A stretch of 64,000 nt of DNA from the NCBI RefSeq assembly GCF_008364845.1, contig NZ_VTTP01000014.1:1-64000 (forward strand), given 5' to 3'. Within the stretch, counting starts at the first letter, position 1; each line of letters opens with the position of its first letter. The notes below the pieces were generated by a model. It worked only from the letters and a program-made list of their open reading frames with translations, ran no database searches and was not told where the DNA came from. A program made the position numbers and the translations under genes. This DNA is from Actinotalea subterranea (lineage in GTDB: Bacteria > Actinomycetota > Actinomycetes > Actinomycetales > Cellulomonadaceae). Positions 34,099 through 43,169 of the stretch are shown here, one piece after another.

Positions 34099-35967
34099 TC
34101 AGTCCTGCGCCGCCCGGCTCTCCTCGAGCGCGGCCCGCACGGCGTCGAGCTGTGCGGTCATCTCGGGCGGCAGCCGGTCGCCGAAGGTCGCGAACCACTC
34201 CTGCGTCAGGTCGCACTCGGCGAGCCACGTGGCCGGGTCCACCCGCAGCAGCTCGGCGAGGTCCTGCTCGGGGAGCGCGAGGCCGTGGAGCGCGAGCGAC
34301 CCGGGGGCGGGCAGCAGCCCGACGGGCGTCGTGACGGCCTGCGCGCTGCCCTCGACGCGGCGGAGCACCCACTCGAGCACGCGCGAGTTCTCGCGGAACC
34401 CCGGCCACAGGAACCGGCCGTCGGCGCCCTTGCGGAACCAGTTGACGCAGAAGACGCGTGGCGCCTGCGGGCCGAGTCGTCGCCCCATCTCGAGCCAGTG
34501 GGACCAGTAGTCGGCCATGTTGTAGCCGCAGAACGGCAGCATCGCGAACGGGTCCCGGCGCAGGTCACCGACCGTGCCCTCGGCGGCTGCGGTCTGCTCC
34601 GAGGACACGGTCGCGCCGAGGAACACGCCGTGCGTCCAGTCCTTGGCCTCCGTCACGAGCGGCACGTTCGTGGCGCGACGTCCGCCGAAGAGGATCGCGT
34701 CGATCGGCACGCCCTCGGGGTCCTGCCAGCTGTCGGCGATCGTCGGGCAGTGGTGCGCGGAGACCGTGAAGCGGGAGTTGGGGTGCGCCGCGGGCCGCCC
34801 GCTGCCGGGCGTCCAGTCGTTCCCCTGCCAGTCGGTCAGGTGCTCGGGGACCGCGTCGGTGAGCCCCTCCCACCACACGTCCCCGTCGTCGGTGAGCGCG
34901 ACGTTCGTGAAGATGGTGTCGCTCGCGACCATGCGCACGGCCGTGGGGTTGGTGGACTCGCCCGTGCCCGGCGCGACGCCGAAGAACCCGGCCTCCGCGT
35001 TGATGGCCCGCAGCCGGCCGTCGGAGCCCGGTGCCATCCAGGCGATGTCGTCGCCCAGGGTCTCGGCACGCCACCCCGGCAGCGTGGGGTCGAGCATCGC
35101 GAGGTTCGTCTTCCCGCACGCCGACGGGAAGGCGGCGACGACGTGGAACACGCGCTGCTCGGGCGACGTGAGCCGCAGGATGAGCATGTGCTCGGCGAGC
35201 CACCCCTCGTCGCGCGCCATGACGGAGGCGATGCGCAGGGCGAAGCACTTCTTCCCCAGCAGTGCGTTGCCCCCGTAGCCCGAGCCGTACGACCAGATCT
35301 CACGGCTCTCCGGGAAGTGGACGATGTACTTGGTCTCGCTGCACGGCCAGGCGACGTCCTCGACGCGACGGCCGGCGTCGTCGACCAGCGGCATGCCGAC
35401 GCTGTGCAGGGCGGGGACGAACGCGCCGTCGGTGCCCAGGTGCTCGAGCACCGCCGTGCCCACGCGCGTCATGATGTGCATGCTCACGACGACGTAGGGC
35501 GAGTCCGTGAGCTCGACGCCGTACTGCGCGAGCGGCGAGCCGACCGGGCCCATGGCGAACGGCACCACGTACATGGTCCGCCCGCGCATCGACCCGGCGA
35601 ACACCTCGCGGAGCTCGGCCCGCATCGCGCGGGGCTCGCGCCAGTTGTTCGTGGGGCCCGCGTCGGCCTCGTCCTCGGAGCAGATGAAGGTGCGGCTCTC
35701 GACGCGCGCGACGTCGTCGGGCGTGGAACGGGCGAGGAAGCTGCGCGGTCGACGCTGCGGGTCGAGCCGCACGAAGGTCCCCTGGTCCACGAGGAGGTCG
35801 CACAGCGCGTCGTACTCGCTCCGCGAGCCGTCACACCACACGATCGCGTCGGGCTGCGTGAGTGCGGCCATCTGCCGGACCCACCCGAGCAGCCCCGCGT
35901 GCCGCGTGGGCGGCGCGCCGGCCGGTCCGGCGGTCGCGGTGAGCACGTGCTCCTGGAGGTCGGTCAT
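34099..35967 (-). CDS. pckG: Phosphoenolpyruvate carboxykinase (GTP)
   Basis: 622 aa, usual length. It converts oxaloacetate and GTP to PEP, CO2 and GDP in gluconeogenesis. Visible features: the P-loop-like kinase-1a motif [13 protein letters not shown] with the reactive Cys, GDDIAWM for metal binding, ENSRVLEW and [17 protein letters not shown] for GTP binding. Start set at the ATG 35967, 24 nt inside a longer frame, because GAGAGGG precedes it and MTDLQEHVL resembles family N-termini. Divergent from a RamB-like regulator of acetate/carbon metabolism, which probably controls it. Confidence 0.95.
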   Translation of the reverse strand: MTDLQEHVLTATAGPAGAPPTRHAGLLGWVRQMAALTQPDAIVWCDGSRSEYDALCDLLVDQGTFVRLDPQRRPRSFLARSTPDDVARVESRTFICSEDEADAGPTNNWREPRAMRAELREVFAGSMRGRTMYVVPFAMGPVGSPLAQYGVELTDSPYVVVSMHIMTRVGTAVLEHLGTDGAFVPALHSVGMPLVDDAGRRVEDVAWPCSETKYIVHFPESREIWSYGSGYGGNALLGKKCFALRIASVMARDEGWLAEHMLILRLTSPEQRVFHVVAAFPSACGKTNLAMLDPTLPGWRAETLGDDIAWMAPGSDGRLRAINAEAGFFGVAPGTGESTNPTAVRMVASDTIFTNVALTDDGDVWWEGLTDAVPEHLTDWQGNDWTPGSGRPAAHPNSRFTVSAHHCPTIADSWQDPEGVPIDAILFGGRRATNVPLVTEAKDWTHGVFLGATVSSEQTAAAEGTVGDLRRDPFAMLPFCGYNMADYWSHWLEMGRRLGPQAPRVFCVNWFRKGADGRFLWPGFRENSRVLEWVLRRVEGSAQAVTTPVGLLPAPGSLALHGLALPEQDLAELLRVDPATWLAECDLTQEWFATFGDRLPPEMTAQLDAVRAALEESRAAQD

Positions 35968-36084
35968 CGTGGCCCTCTCTCTGTCGACCACGTCGAGCCG
36001 TGGTCCCCGGTGGTGTTTCCAACCTCCCGCGGAACGTGCGCCGCTTCAACCACTAGGGGCTGGCAAGAATCGCCGATCTTTCGC

Positions 36085-36090
36085 TACCGT
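36085..36090 (+). promoter_or_regulatory. -10 box TACCGT, leaderless promoter of the RamB-like gene
   Basis: TACCGT lies 7 nt before the second of two closely spaced ATG codons (36098) but only 1 nt before the first (36092), which favours 36098 as the start. Confidence 0.5.
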
Positions 36091-36097
36091 CATGCCC

Positions 36098-37648
36098 ATG
36101 GCAGCCACCCAGCCCCCCGTCGCGCCCGGGCACCCGGGGCACGCGGGGCGCCCGGACACCCGCTCCCGTCATGCCGTCATCGCGCTGCCCGACGCCGCGG
36201 AGCCGACGCCCGCGCTCGGGGAGGACCTCCTGACGCTCGGCCGGCGCATCCGGCACTTCCGCACGGCCAGGTCCCTGACGCTCGACCAGCTCGGCGCGCA
36301 GGTGGGGGTCACCTCGAGCCAGCTCTCCCTGATCGAGAACGGGCACCGCGAGCCACGCATCTCGCTGCTCCAGACCATCGCCACGGCGCTCGGCGTCGGC
36401 GTGCCCGACCTCCTCACGGCCGAGCCGCCGTCGCGACGCGCGGCCCTCGAGATCGCGCTCGAGCGCGCGCAGCGCTCCCCCGTGTACGCGTCGCTCGGCC
36501 TGCCGACGGTGCGCGCGAGCCGCACGCTGCCGACCGAGGCCCTGGAAGCGCTCGTCGGGCTGCACACCGAGCTCGCGCGCCGCACCGACGCGGCGATCGC
36601 GACGCCCGAGGAGGCCCGGCGCGCGACGACCGCCCTGCGGCGGTGGATGCGCGAGCGCGACAACTACCTGCCCGAGATCGAGGCGGCAGCGGAGCAGACG
36701 CTGCGCACGGGCGGCTACACGTCGGGCGCCCTCACGCACCGCAGCGTCGCGCGCATGGCCGAGCACCTGGGCTTCACGCTCATCCACGTCGAGGACCTGC
36801 CGCACTCGACGCGGACCGTCACCGACCTCGCGAACGGGCGCATCTACCTGCCGCCGGCCTCGATCCCGGGCGGGCACGGCCTGCGCTCGCTCGCCCTCCA
36901 GGCGATCGCCCACCGCGTGCTCGGTCACGAGCGCCCCCGCAGCTACGCGGACTTCCTGCGCCAGCGGATCGAGATCAACTACTTCGCTGCGGCCTGCCTG
37001 CTCCCCCGGTCGACGGCCGTCACGTTCCTCAGCGACGCGAAGAAGAGCCGTGACCTCGCGGTCGAGGACTTCCGCGACGCGTTCGGCGTGACGCACGAGA
37101 CGGCCGCGCAGCGCATGACGAACCTGCTCACCGAGCACCTCGGCATCCGCCTGCACTTCCTCCGTGTCGGTGACGACGGCGCCCTGTACAAGGGCTACGA
37201 GAACGACGGCATCGCGTTCCCGGCGGACGGCACGGGCGCGATCGAGGGCCAGCTCGTGTGCCGGCAGTGGCCGGCACGCCAGGCCTTCATGCGGCGCGAC
37301 CGCACGACCGAGTACCACCAGTACACGGACACGCCGGCGGGGACGTTCTGGGACTCGACCCAGACCGGGACGTCGTCGGGCGGCGGCTTCTCGATCAGCG
37401 TGGGCGTGCCCTTCGCGTCGGCCAAGTGGTTCCGGGGCCGGGAGACGCAGATGCGCACGCGCTCGGCGTGCCCGGACCCGTCATGCTGCCGCGCGCCCGA
37501 CACGTCGCTGACGGAGCGCTGGGAGCCCAACGCGTGGCCGAGCGCCGCCGTGCACGCGCACGTCCTCGCGCCGCTGCCCAGCGGGACGTTCCCGGGCGTC
37601 GACGAGGCCGAGGTGTACGCGTTCCTCGACAAGCACGCGGGTCCCTGA
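36098..37648 (+). CDS. RamB/ScfR-family transcriptional regulator (XRE HTH, IrrE-like, DUF2083)
   Basis: 516 aa. N-terminal XRE helix-turn-helix (GRRIRHFRTARSLTLDQLGAQVG ... LSLIENGHREPRISLLQTIA) follows a tail of about 45 residues. A middle region carries an IrrE/ImmA-like segment (LALQAIAHRVLGHERP) whose HExxH motif is degenerate (HRVLGH). The C-terminal short-chain fatty acyl regulator domain has a Cys-rich patch (CPDPSCC) and is typical of RamB, the repressor of acetate and glyoxylate genes in Corynebacterium. It is divergent from pckG across about 130 bp, so control of gluconeogenesis is likely. Confidence 0.9.
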   Translation: MAATQPPVAPGHPGHAGRPDTRSRHAVIALPDAAEPTPALGEDLLTLGRRIRHFRTARSLTLDQLGAQVGVTSSQLSLIENGHREPRISLLQTIATALGVGVPDLLTAEPPSRRAALEIALERAQRSPVYASLGLPTVRASRTLPTEALEALVGLHTELARRTDAAIATPEEARRATTALRRWMRERDNYLPEIEAAAEQTLRTGGYTSGALTHRSVARMAEHLGFTLIHVEDLPHSTRTVTDLANGRIYLPPASIPGGHGLRSLALQAIAHRVLGHERPRSYADFLRQRIEINYFAAACLLPRSTAVTFLSDAKKSRDLAVEDFRDAFGVTHETAAQRMTNLLTEHLGIRLHFLRVGDDGALYKGYENDGIAFPADGTGAIEGQLVCRQWPARQAFMRRDRTTEYHQYTDTPAGTFWDSTQTGTSSGGGFSISVGVPFASAKWFRGRETQMRTRSACPDPSCCRAPDTSLTERWEPNAWPSAAVHAHVLAPLPSGTFPGVDEAEVYAFLDKHAGP

Positions 37649-37652
37649 GCCG

Positions 37653-38633
37653 TCAGGGTGCCTGCGCCGCGACGGTCGCCGTGACAGCCGCCGCGGCGCC
37701 CGCGCGGGCACGGACGACGTTGCCCCACGGGTCCTCGAACGCGACCGAGGCGCCGTCGTCGCGCACCGCGACGGCGCGTGCACCCAGGCGTTCGACGAGG
37801 CGGCCCAGGTCGTCGCCCGTCGGGAGCTCGACGCTCAGCTCGCCGAGGCCGAGCGTCACCGCCCGGCGCGCCGCGCGAGCGCTCCGCCACGTGTTGACCG
37901 CCACGTGGTGGTGGTACCCGCCGGCGGAGACGAACAGGGCGCTGGGCATCTCGAACGTGGGCGTGAGGCCGACGGCGTCCACGTAGAACTGCCGGGCGGT
38001 CGGGATGTCACCGACCTGGAGGTGGACGTGCCCGACGACGGCGTCCGCGTCCGCGGGGGCGTCGGCCGCCTCGGGCGTGAGGTGGGTGCGGATGAACGCC
38101 TGCGGGTCGAGCGGCAGGGTCGCCATCCGGACCTGCGCGCCGTCCCACTGCCATGCCGAGCGCGGGCGGTCGACGTACAGCTCGACGCCGTTCCCCTCGG
38201 GGTCCGTCAGGTAGAACGCGAGGCTGACCAGGTGGTCGGCGCTGCCCGTGTAGCCGCCTCCCCCGTGCCGTGCGACGGAGGCGAGCGCTCCCGCGAGCGC
38301 GGCGGGGCTCTCGAAGAGGATCGCCGTGTGGAACAGGCCCGCGGCGTCGGGGCTCGTGGCGGCGAGGTCGGGGCCGTGCCGCAGGACCACGAGGGGCGTC
38401 GACCCGCGGCCGAGCGTCACGACGGGGCCCTGGGCGGCAAGGACGCGCAGCGTGATGACGTCGCGGTACCAGGCCGTCATCGCGTCGAGGTCGGCGACGT
38501 GGAGGGTCACAGGGCCCATGGCGATGTCCGGCGCGAGCAGGTCGGCCGGACGGCGTTCGGTCGACAGCACCGACGGCGCCGACGGCACGGCCGGGGCGGA
38601 CGGAAGGGACGACGTGGGCAGGGCGGCTGGCAT
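37653..38633 (-). CDS. Two-domain VOC-family ring-cleavage dioxygenase, CatE-like
   Basis: 326 aa with two glyoxalase/bleomycin-resistance (VOC) modules. Module 1: PVTLHVADLDAMTAWYRDVI, AGLFHTAILFESPAALA, SADHLVSLAFYLTDPEGNGVELYVDRP. Module 2: VVGHVHLQVGDIPTARQFY, GYHHHVAVNTWRS, VAFEDPWGN. The His and Glu ligands for a metal are present. The layout matches CatE-type extradiol catechol dioxygenases or related glyoxalases induced by quinone or electrophile stress. An Ala/Pro/Ser-rich N-terminal tail of about 30 residues precedes the fold. ATG preceded by GAGGAG; a palindrome lies just upstream. Confidence 0.86.
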   Translation of the reverse strand: MPAALPTSSLPSAPAVPSAPSVLSTERRPADLLAPDIAMGPVTLHVADLDAMTAWYRDVITLRVLAAQGPVVTLGRGSTPLVVLRHGPDLAATSPDAAGLFHTAILFESPAALAGALASVARHGGGGYTGSADHLVSLAFYLTDPEGNGVELYVDRPRSAWQWDGAQVRMATLPLDPQAFIRTHLTPEAADAPADADAVVGHVHLQVGDIPTARQFYVDAVGLTPTFEMPSALFVSAGGYHHHVAVNTWRSARAARRAVTLGLGELSVELPTGDDLGRLVERLGARAVAVRDDGASVAFEDPWGNVVRARAGAAAAVTATVAAQAP

Positions 38634-38648
38634 CGGGGCTCCTCAATT

Positions 38649-38662
38649 GTTGACGCTTCAAC
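38649..38662. promoter_or_regulatory. Palindromic operator candidate upstream of the CatE-like gene
   Basis: GTTGA-CGCT-TCAAC, 16 bp before the ATG on the minus strand, within an AT-rich stretch (CTCAATTGTTGACG). Such arrangements upstream of VOC dioxygenases are often MarR-type regulator sites. Confidence 0.5.
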
Positions 38663-38700
38663 CACTGTAGCGCCGTCGAGCCCCGTTCCATTCCCTCTGA

Positions 38701-41556
38701 TCAGCCGCGCAGCTCCGCGAGCCGCTCCGTGGCGGCCATGTCGAGCGCGGGCCGCGGCCGGCCCAGGAGGTAGCCCTGGACCATCTCGCACCCGAGCTCC
38801 TCGAGCAGCGCGAGCTGCTCGGGCTCCTCGACACCCTCCGCGATGACCTCGATGCCCAGCTCGCGCGCGAGCGCCATGACACCACGCACCACGGCGACCG
38901 ACGCGCCGTCGCCCGGCAGGTGCATGATGAAGCTCCGGTCGATCTTGATCTGGTCCACCGGCAACGACTGGAGCCAGGTCAGCGTCGAGTAGCCGGTCCC
39001 GAAGTCGTCGAGCGAGATCCGGATGCCGAGGCGGCGCAGCTCCACCAGCCGCTCGATGACGCCCGGCAGGTCCACGAGCGAGCGGCTCTCGACCACCTCG
39101 AGGTGCAGCCGCTCCGCCGCGAGGCCGTTGTCCTTGAGCGCGGCGCGCACTGTCGGCAGCAGACGCTCGTCAAGCAGGGTCGCGCTCGCCAGGTTCACCG
39201 CGACGCGCAGCGGGCTGTTCTCCCCGTCGGGCCAGCTCGCCATCGCCGAGCACGCCGCCGTGATGGCCCACAGGTCGAGCCCGGTGACCAGGCCCGACTC
39301 CTCGGCGAGCGGCAGGAACGCGGCCGGCGCGAGCAGTCCCAGCCGCGGGTGGGCCCAGCGCAGCAGCGCCTCGGCGCCGACGACGCCCGAGCGTCCGCTC
39401 GCCGGTGCGGACACGTCGACGACCGGCTGGTAGAAGAGCCTGAGCTGGCCGGACTGCGCTGCGCGCCCCAGCTCCGCCTCGAGCGAGGGAACCACGAGCC
39501 TGCCCGCGACCTCGCCCGCCACCGCGACCTGGTCGCGGCCGCGCTCCTTGGCCTCGTACATCGCGGCGTCCGCCGCCGCGAGCATGCGCGCGCCGCGGCC
39601 GTCCGGCCCGTGGTGGACGGCGACGCCGACGCTCACCGTGATCCGCACGTCCGTGCCGTCGATGCGGAACGGCTGGTCGAGCGCCTCCACCAGGCGCATC
39701 GCGACCGCGACCGCAGCCTGCTCGTCCACATCGGTCACGCGCACGGCGAACTCGTCGCCGCCCAGCCGGCCGATCGCGTCCTGCGGGCGCAGCTCGGTCC
39801 GCAGGCGGGCCGCGGCCTGGCGCAGCAGCTCGTCCCCCGCCGCGTGACCCAGCCGGTCGTTGACGGTCTTGAACCGGTCGAGGTCGCAGAACAGGATCGC
39901 GGTGCCCGCGTCAGGGCCCGCGGCACGCAGCGCGTCGTCGAGCTCCTGGGTGAACAGCACGCGGTTCGGCAGCCCCGTGAGCGCGTCGTGCATCGACTGG
40001 TGACGCACGGTCGCGAGCAGGCGCGCGTTCTGGAGCGCGATGCTCCCGTGGTCGGCGACGCCCGTGATCCGCACGACAGCCTGGTCCCGGGCCACGGGAT
40101 CGACCTGGTGCTCCCAGCTCGCCGTGACGACGCCCATGAAGGTCTCGCCCGCCACGAGCGGGACGGCGATGACGCTCACCGAGCCCGTCGCCGCGAACAG
40201 CGTCTCGAGCTCCGGGCTCACGGCGCCTTGCTCGAGGATCGCGGGGTCCCGACGCGCGAGCATCGCCGCGACCTCCGGCGCGCCGTCGGGCCTCAGGTCC
40301 GTGGCCATGAGCGCCGCCACGTGCGACTCGCCCATCCCCACGGTCGCCCGTGTCCGCAGGACGCCGCGCGCCGGGTCCCAGAGCATGACGGTCGCCCGCG
40401 TGCACCCGACGATGCCGGGGACCGCTGCGACGAGCACGTCGGCGACGGCGTCGGCCTCCGAGACGGTGGCCAGGCCGTGCGCCAGGTCGAGCAGGGCTGC
40501 CGCACGGCTCGCCTCACGCCTGCTGACGTCGAGCGCCGAGAGCACGTCGAGGGCGGCCGCCACGTGCCGGGCGTACGCCTCGACGAGCCCGCGGTCTGCC
40601 TCCATGCCCTCGTGCGGCGCCGTGTGGAGCACCGCGAACCTGCCGTGCCGCCCCCTGCTTGAGGCGACGTCCGCGACGACCGCCGCGGGGCCCAGGTCCT
40701 CGCCGCGCCCCAGGCGCCCCGCGAGCTCCCGGACCGTGCCGGGCGAGAGGCCGGCGCTGAGCACGAGAGGCTCGGCGCCCTCGCGGCCCTCGACGACGAG
40801 CAGGTGGCCAGGCGCCAGGAGCGTCGCCGACGCGCGGTCCACGAGCCGCTGCAGCACCGTCACCGCGTCGTCGCTGCTGACCAGGTCCGACGCCGCGAGC
40901 GTGAGCTCCTCGAGCTGTCCGCGCAGGGCGTGCGCCTCCGCCTGTGTGCCGTGCTCGTCCGGCCGCCGCAGCCAGCGGGCGCGCGGCCGCGCCCAGCTCA
41001 CGTCGTACACGCACGCGGACGACCCGTCGGCCTGGCACTCCGCGTGCTCGACCTGGGCGGGCGGCAGGCCGAAGACCGCGGGGATCCCCGTGAGCAGGCC
41101 CTGCGTGAAGTCGCAGTCGTGGGGTGAGTGCTCCACACCCTCGTGGTGGCGGTAGCGCAGGCGTGCCGAGGTGGCCGTGTGCTCGAGGAGCTCGAGGGTG
41201 GCGCCCGCGGTGTACGTGGCGACCGCGCGGGGCATCTGCTGCATGACACGGCGCGGCGAGCCGGCGGCCCGCATCAGGCGGACGACCGGGTGGTGGCCGC
41301 CCTGCGCGAGCGCGCTCGCCCCGACCCGGTACATCGTGCGTGGGTCACCCATGACCTCGGTCGCGGCCTCGAACAGCCGGATCACCGTCCGGTGGTCCAC
41401 GCGGCTGGTCGTCCGCTCGAGCTCGTGGGCCGAGAGGTCGACCTGCGCGAGCGCGAGCGTGCGAGCGACGGCCCGCTCACCACCCTCGGCGCGCAGGTAG
41501 CGCACGAGGAGGCCGGTCGTCACGCCTGAGGTCTCGCGCGCTTCGCTCGTCATCAT
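38701..41556 (-). CDS. Bifunctional diguanylate cyclase/phosphodiesterase with sensory N-terminus (GAF, GGDEF, EAL)
   Basis: 951 aa, no obvious membrane segment. Residues 1 to about 190 form a helical sensor domain ending in CQADGSSACVYDVSW, a Cys pair reminiscent of V4R-like small-molecule domains. Two GAF-like domains follow (about 200-340 and 345-500). The GGDEF domain keeps an intact site (RLGGDEFAVRV, near 597) and the EAL domain starts at GAEALLRWAHP (near 728) with DDFGTGYSTLTWL and the closing EGVE. Both activities on c-di-GMP are possible. It lies 123 bp beyond the end of the nar operon in the same direction; a functional link is only suggested. Confidence 0.9.
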   Translation of the reverse strand: MMTSEARETSGVTTGLLVRYLRAEGGERAVARTLALAQVDLSAHELERTTSRVDHRTVIRLFEAATEVMGDPRTMYRVGASALAQGGHHPVVRLMRAAGSPRRVMQQMPRAVATYTAGATLELLEHTATSARLRYRHHEGVEHSPHDCDFTQGLLTGIPAVFGLPPAQVEHAECQADGSSACVYDVSWARPRARWLRRPDEHGTQAEAHALRGQLEELTLAASDLVSSDDAVTVLQRLVDRASATLLAPGHLLVVEGREGAEPLVLSAGLSPGTVRELAGRLGRGEDLGPAAVVADVASSRGRHGRFAVLHTAPHEGMEADRGLVEAYARHVAAALDVLSALDVSRREASRAAALLDLAHGLATVSEADAVADVLVAAVPGIVGCTRATVMLWDPARGVLRTRATVGMGESHVAALMATDLRPDGAPEVAAMLARRDPAILEQGAVSPELETLFAATGSVSVIAVPLVAGETFMGVVTASWEHQVDPVARDQAVVRITGVADHGSIALQNARLLATVRHQSMHDALTGLPNRVLFTQELDDALRAAGPDAGTAILFCDLDRFKTVNDRLGHAAGDELLRQAAARLRTELRPQDAIGRLGGDEFAVRVTDVDEQAAVAVAMRLVEALDQPFRIDGTDVRITVSVGVAVHHGPDGRGARMLAAADAAMYEAKERGRDQVAVAGEVAGRLVVPSLEAELGRAAQSGQLRLFYQPVVDVSAPASGRSGVVGAEALLRWAHPRLGLLAPAAFLPLAEESGLVTGLDLWAITAACSAMASWPDGENSPLRVAVNLASATLLDERLLPTVRAALKDNGLAAERLHLEVVESRSLVDLPGVIERLVELRRLGIRISLDDFGTGYSTLTWLQSLPVDQIKIDRSFIMHLPGDGASVAVVRGVMALARELGIEVIAEGVEEPEQLALLEELGCEMVQGYLLGRPRPALDMAATERLAELRG

Positions 41557-41679
41557 GGTCCTCGACCTGTCATCGGCACATCGGGACCGGACTCAAGCCT
41601 GCGCACCCCACCGCGTGCAGACCATGAGCGGTTTCACCCGGTCGTCACCCGGTCGCGAACCCGTCGGACCGCCGGACGT

Positions 41680-42441
41680 TCACCGGTCCGCCGGCTCGCG
41701 GCGCCGTTCGACCCGCTCCCAGCCGGGCCGGCCCGCCCGTGCCCCGAGCCGGTCGGAGCGCGAGCGGTACACGACGTACGGGCGCCACAGGTAGCCCACG
41801 GGTGCGCTGAACACGTGGACGAGCCGTGTGAACGGCCAGAGCGCGAAGAGGAAGAACGCCGCGAGGCCGTGCAGCTGGAAGCCGAGGGGCGCCGCCGCCA
41901 TGAGCTCCGGGTGGAGCGAGAAGCGGAAGATGCCGCGGAACCACACCGAGACCCCGTCGCGGTAGTCGTAGTGGCCGCCCAGGTTGAGGATCGAGCCCGC
42001 GACGGTGTTCCACATGCCCAGGGCGATGACCACGGCGAGCACGAGGTACATGACCTTGTCCATGCGCGTCGTGGCGCTGAAGACCGGGCCCACCGTGCGC
42101 CGGCGGTAGATGAGGAGCGCCATCCCGACGACGGTGCACACGCCCGCGACCGCCCCGATCGACACGGCGAGGAAGTGGTAGATCTCCTCGGTCATGCCCA
42201 CGGCCTCGGTCCACGCCTTGGGGATGCCGAGGCCCATCACGTGCCCCAGGAACACGGCGAGGATGCCGAAGTGGAAGAGCGGGCTCGCCCACCGCAGCAG
42301 CCGGCTCTCGTAGAGCTGCGAGGACCGCGTGGTCCAGCCGAACTTGTCGTAGCGGTAGCGCCACACGTGGCCGAGCGCGAAGACCGCGAGGCACACGTAG
42401 GGGACGACGACCCAGAGGATGGTGGCGAGCGTGGTGGTCAT
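41680..42441 (-). CDS. narI: Respiratory nitrate reductase gamma subunit NarI
   Basis: 253 aa di-heme cytochrome b membrane anchor, taking electrons from menaquinol. Five membrane segments (TTTLATILWVVVPYVCLAVFALGHVWRY trimmed: ILWVVVPYVCLAVFALGHVW; PLFHFGILAVFLGHVMG; YHFLAVSIGAVAGVCTVVG; VMYLVLAVVIALGMWNTV; GLAAFFLFALWPFTRLVHVF). Heme-ligand His residues are visible in PLFHFGIL, FLGHVMGLG, GFQLHGLAAF and RLVHVFSAP. It ends the nar operon; its start overlaps the narJ stop by 4 bp. Confidence 0.95.
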   Translation of the reverse strand: MTTTLATILWVVVPYVCLAVFALGHVWRYRYDKFGWTTRSSQLYESRLLRWASPLFHFGILAVFLGHVMGLGIPKAWTEAVGMTEEIYHFLAVSIGAVAGVCTVVGMALLIYRRRTVGPVFSATTRMDKVMYLVLAVVIALGMWNTVAGSILNLGGHYDYRDGVSVWFRGIFRFSLHPELMAAAPLGFQLHGLAAFFLFALWPFTRLVHVFSAPVGYLWRPYVVYRSRSDRLGARAGRPGWERVERRREPADR

Positions 42442-43169
42442 CGGCGGGCTCCCTCGAGGGCCGCGGGCTCGCCCGCGACGGGCATGTACGACGGCGGGGC
42501 GAAGGGCTCGAGCCCCACGTCCTCCCCGGGCGGCCCCTCGGCGGCGAGCCGCGCGACGGCCGCACGGTCCTCGCCCTCGAGCGGCGGAAGGGTCGCGCTG
42601 ACGGCGACCAGGACGCCCGCGTAGGGCGAGCCGGCGTCGAGCAGCGCCAGCCTGAGGATCTCCAGGCCCGCGCGGTGCTCGAGCAGGAGCCGGACGCCGG
42701 CGTCCCGGTGCCGGGCGGCGCGCCCGTCACCGTCGGCCCCCGGGGCCGCGCCCGTGAGGGCCGCGAACTCGAGGACGACGCCCAGGTGGTCGGACAGCTC
42801 GTCGTCGGCGAGCTCGAAGCCCGCGGCGCGGTACGCCTGCTTCATCTCCACCAGGGCGACGCCACGCTTACGGGTGTCGCCGTAGGCGTAGTACGTCAGG
42901 TACAGCGCGTGCCGACGCTTGAGGTCGAACGTCGCGACGTACTCGGCCTCGAGCTCGGGCAGAGGCCTGCCCTCCAGGTGGTCCACGACCGGCACGAGTG
43001 CGTCGCGGAGCTGCGGGCGCACCTCGGCCAGGGCCGCACGCACCTGCGGCAGGAGCGCGACCGTCTCGGCCGTCGGGTACTCGAGCAGGAGGGCAGCGAC
43101 CCGGTGCACCACGGCGTGCTCGCGCGTCGCCGCGACCCGTGCGGCCGCGAGCCTGGCCGCGCGGTTCAC
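42438..43169 (-). CDS. narJ: Nitrate reductase assembly chaperone NarJ
   Basis: 243 aa TorD/NarJ-family chaperone that inserts the molybdenum cofactor into NarG and holds NarGH until it docks on NarI. All-helical, with the NarJ signature ALYLTYYAYGDTRKRG and a C-terminal acidic, Pro-rich tail. GTG start overlapping the narH stop by 4 bp (GTGA) is chosen over longer frames, which would run inside narH. Not a subunit of the final enzyme. Confidence 0.93.
   Translation of the reverse strand: MNRAARLAAARVAATREHAVVHRVAALLLEYPTAETVALLPQVRAALAEVRPQLRDALVPVVDHLEGRPLPELEAEYVATFDLKRRHALYLTYYAYGDTRKRGVALVEMKQAYRAAGFELADDELSDHLGVVLEFAALTGAAPGADGDGRAARHRDAGVRLLLEHRAGLEILRLALLDAGSPYAGVLVAVSATLPPLEGEDRAAVARLAAEGPPGEDVGLEPFAPPSYMPVAGEPAALEGARR

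Noticed and set aside
36065-36080. AAGAATCGCCGATCTT as a RamB operator between pckG and the regulator
   Set aside because: Only the outer four bases are symmetric and it does not match the RamB consensus I know; left unassigned.
35507-36097. Upstream extension of the RamB-like reading frame
   Set aside because: This part is antisense to pckG. The -10 box at 36085 and the XRE domain position place the start at 36098.
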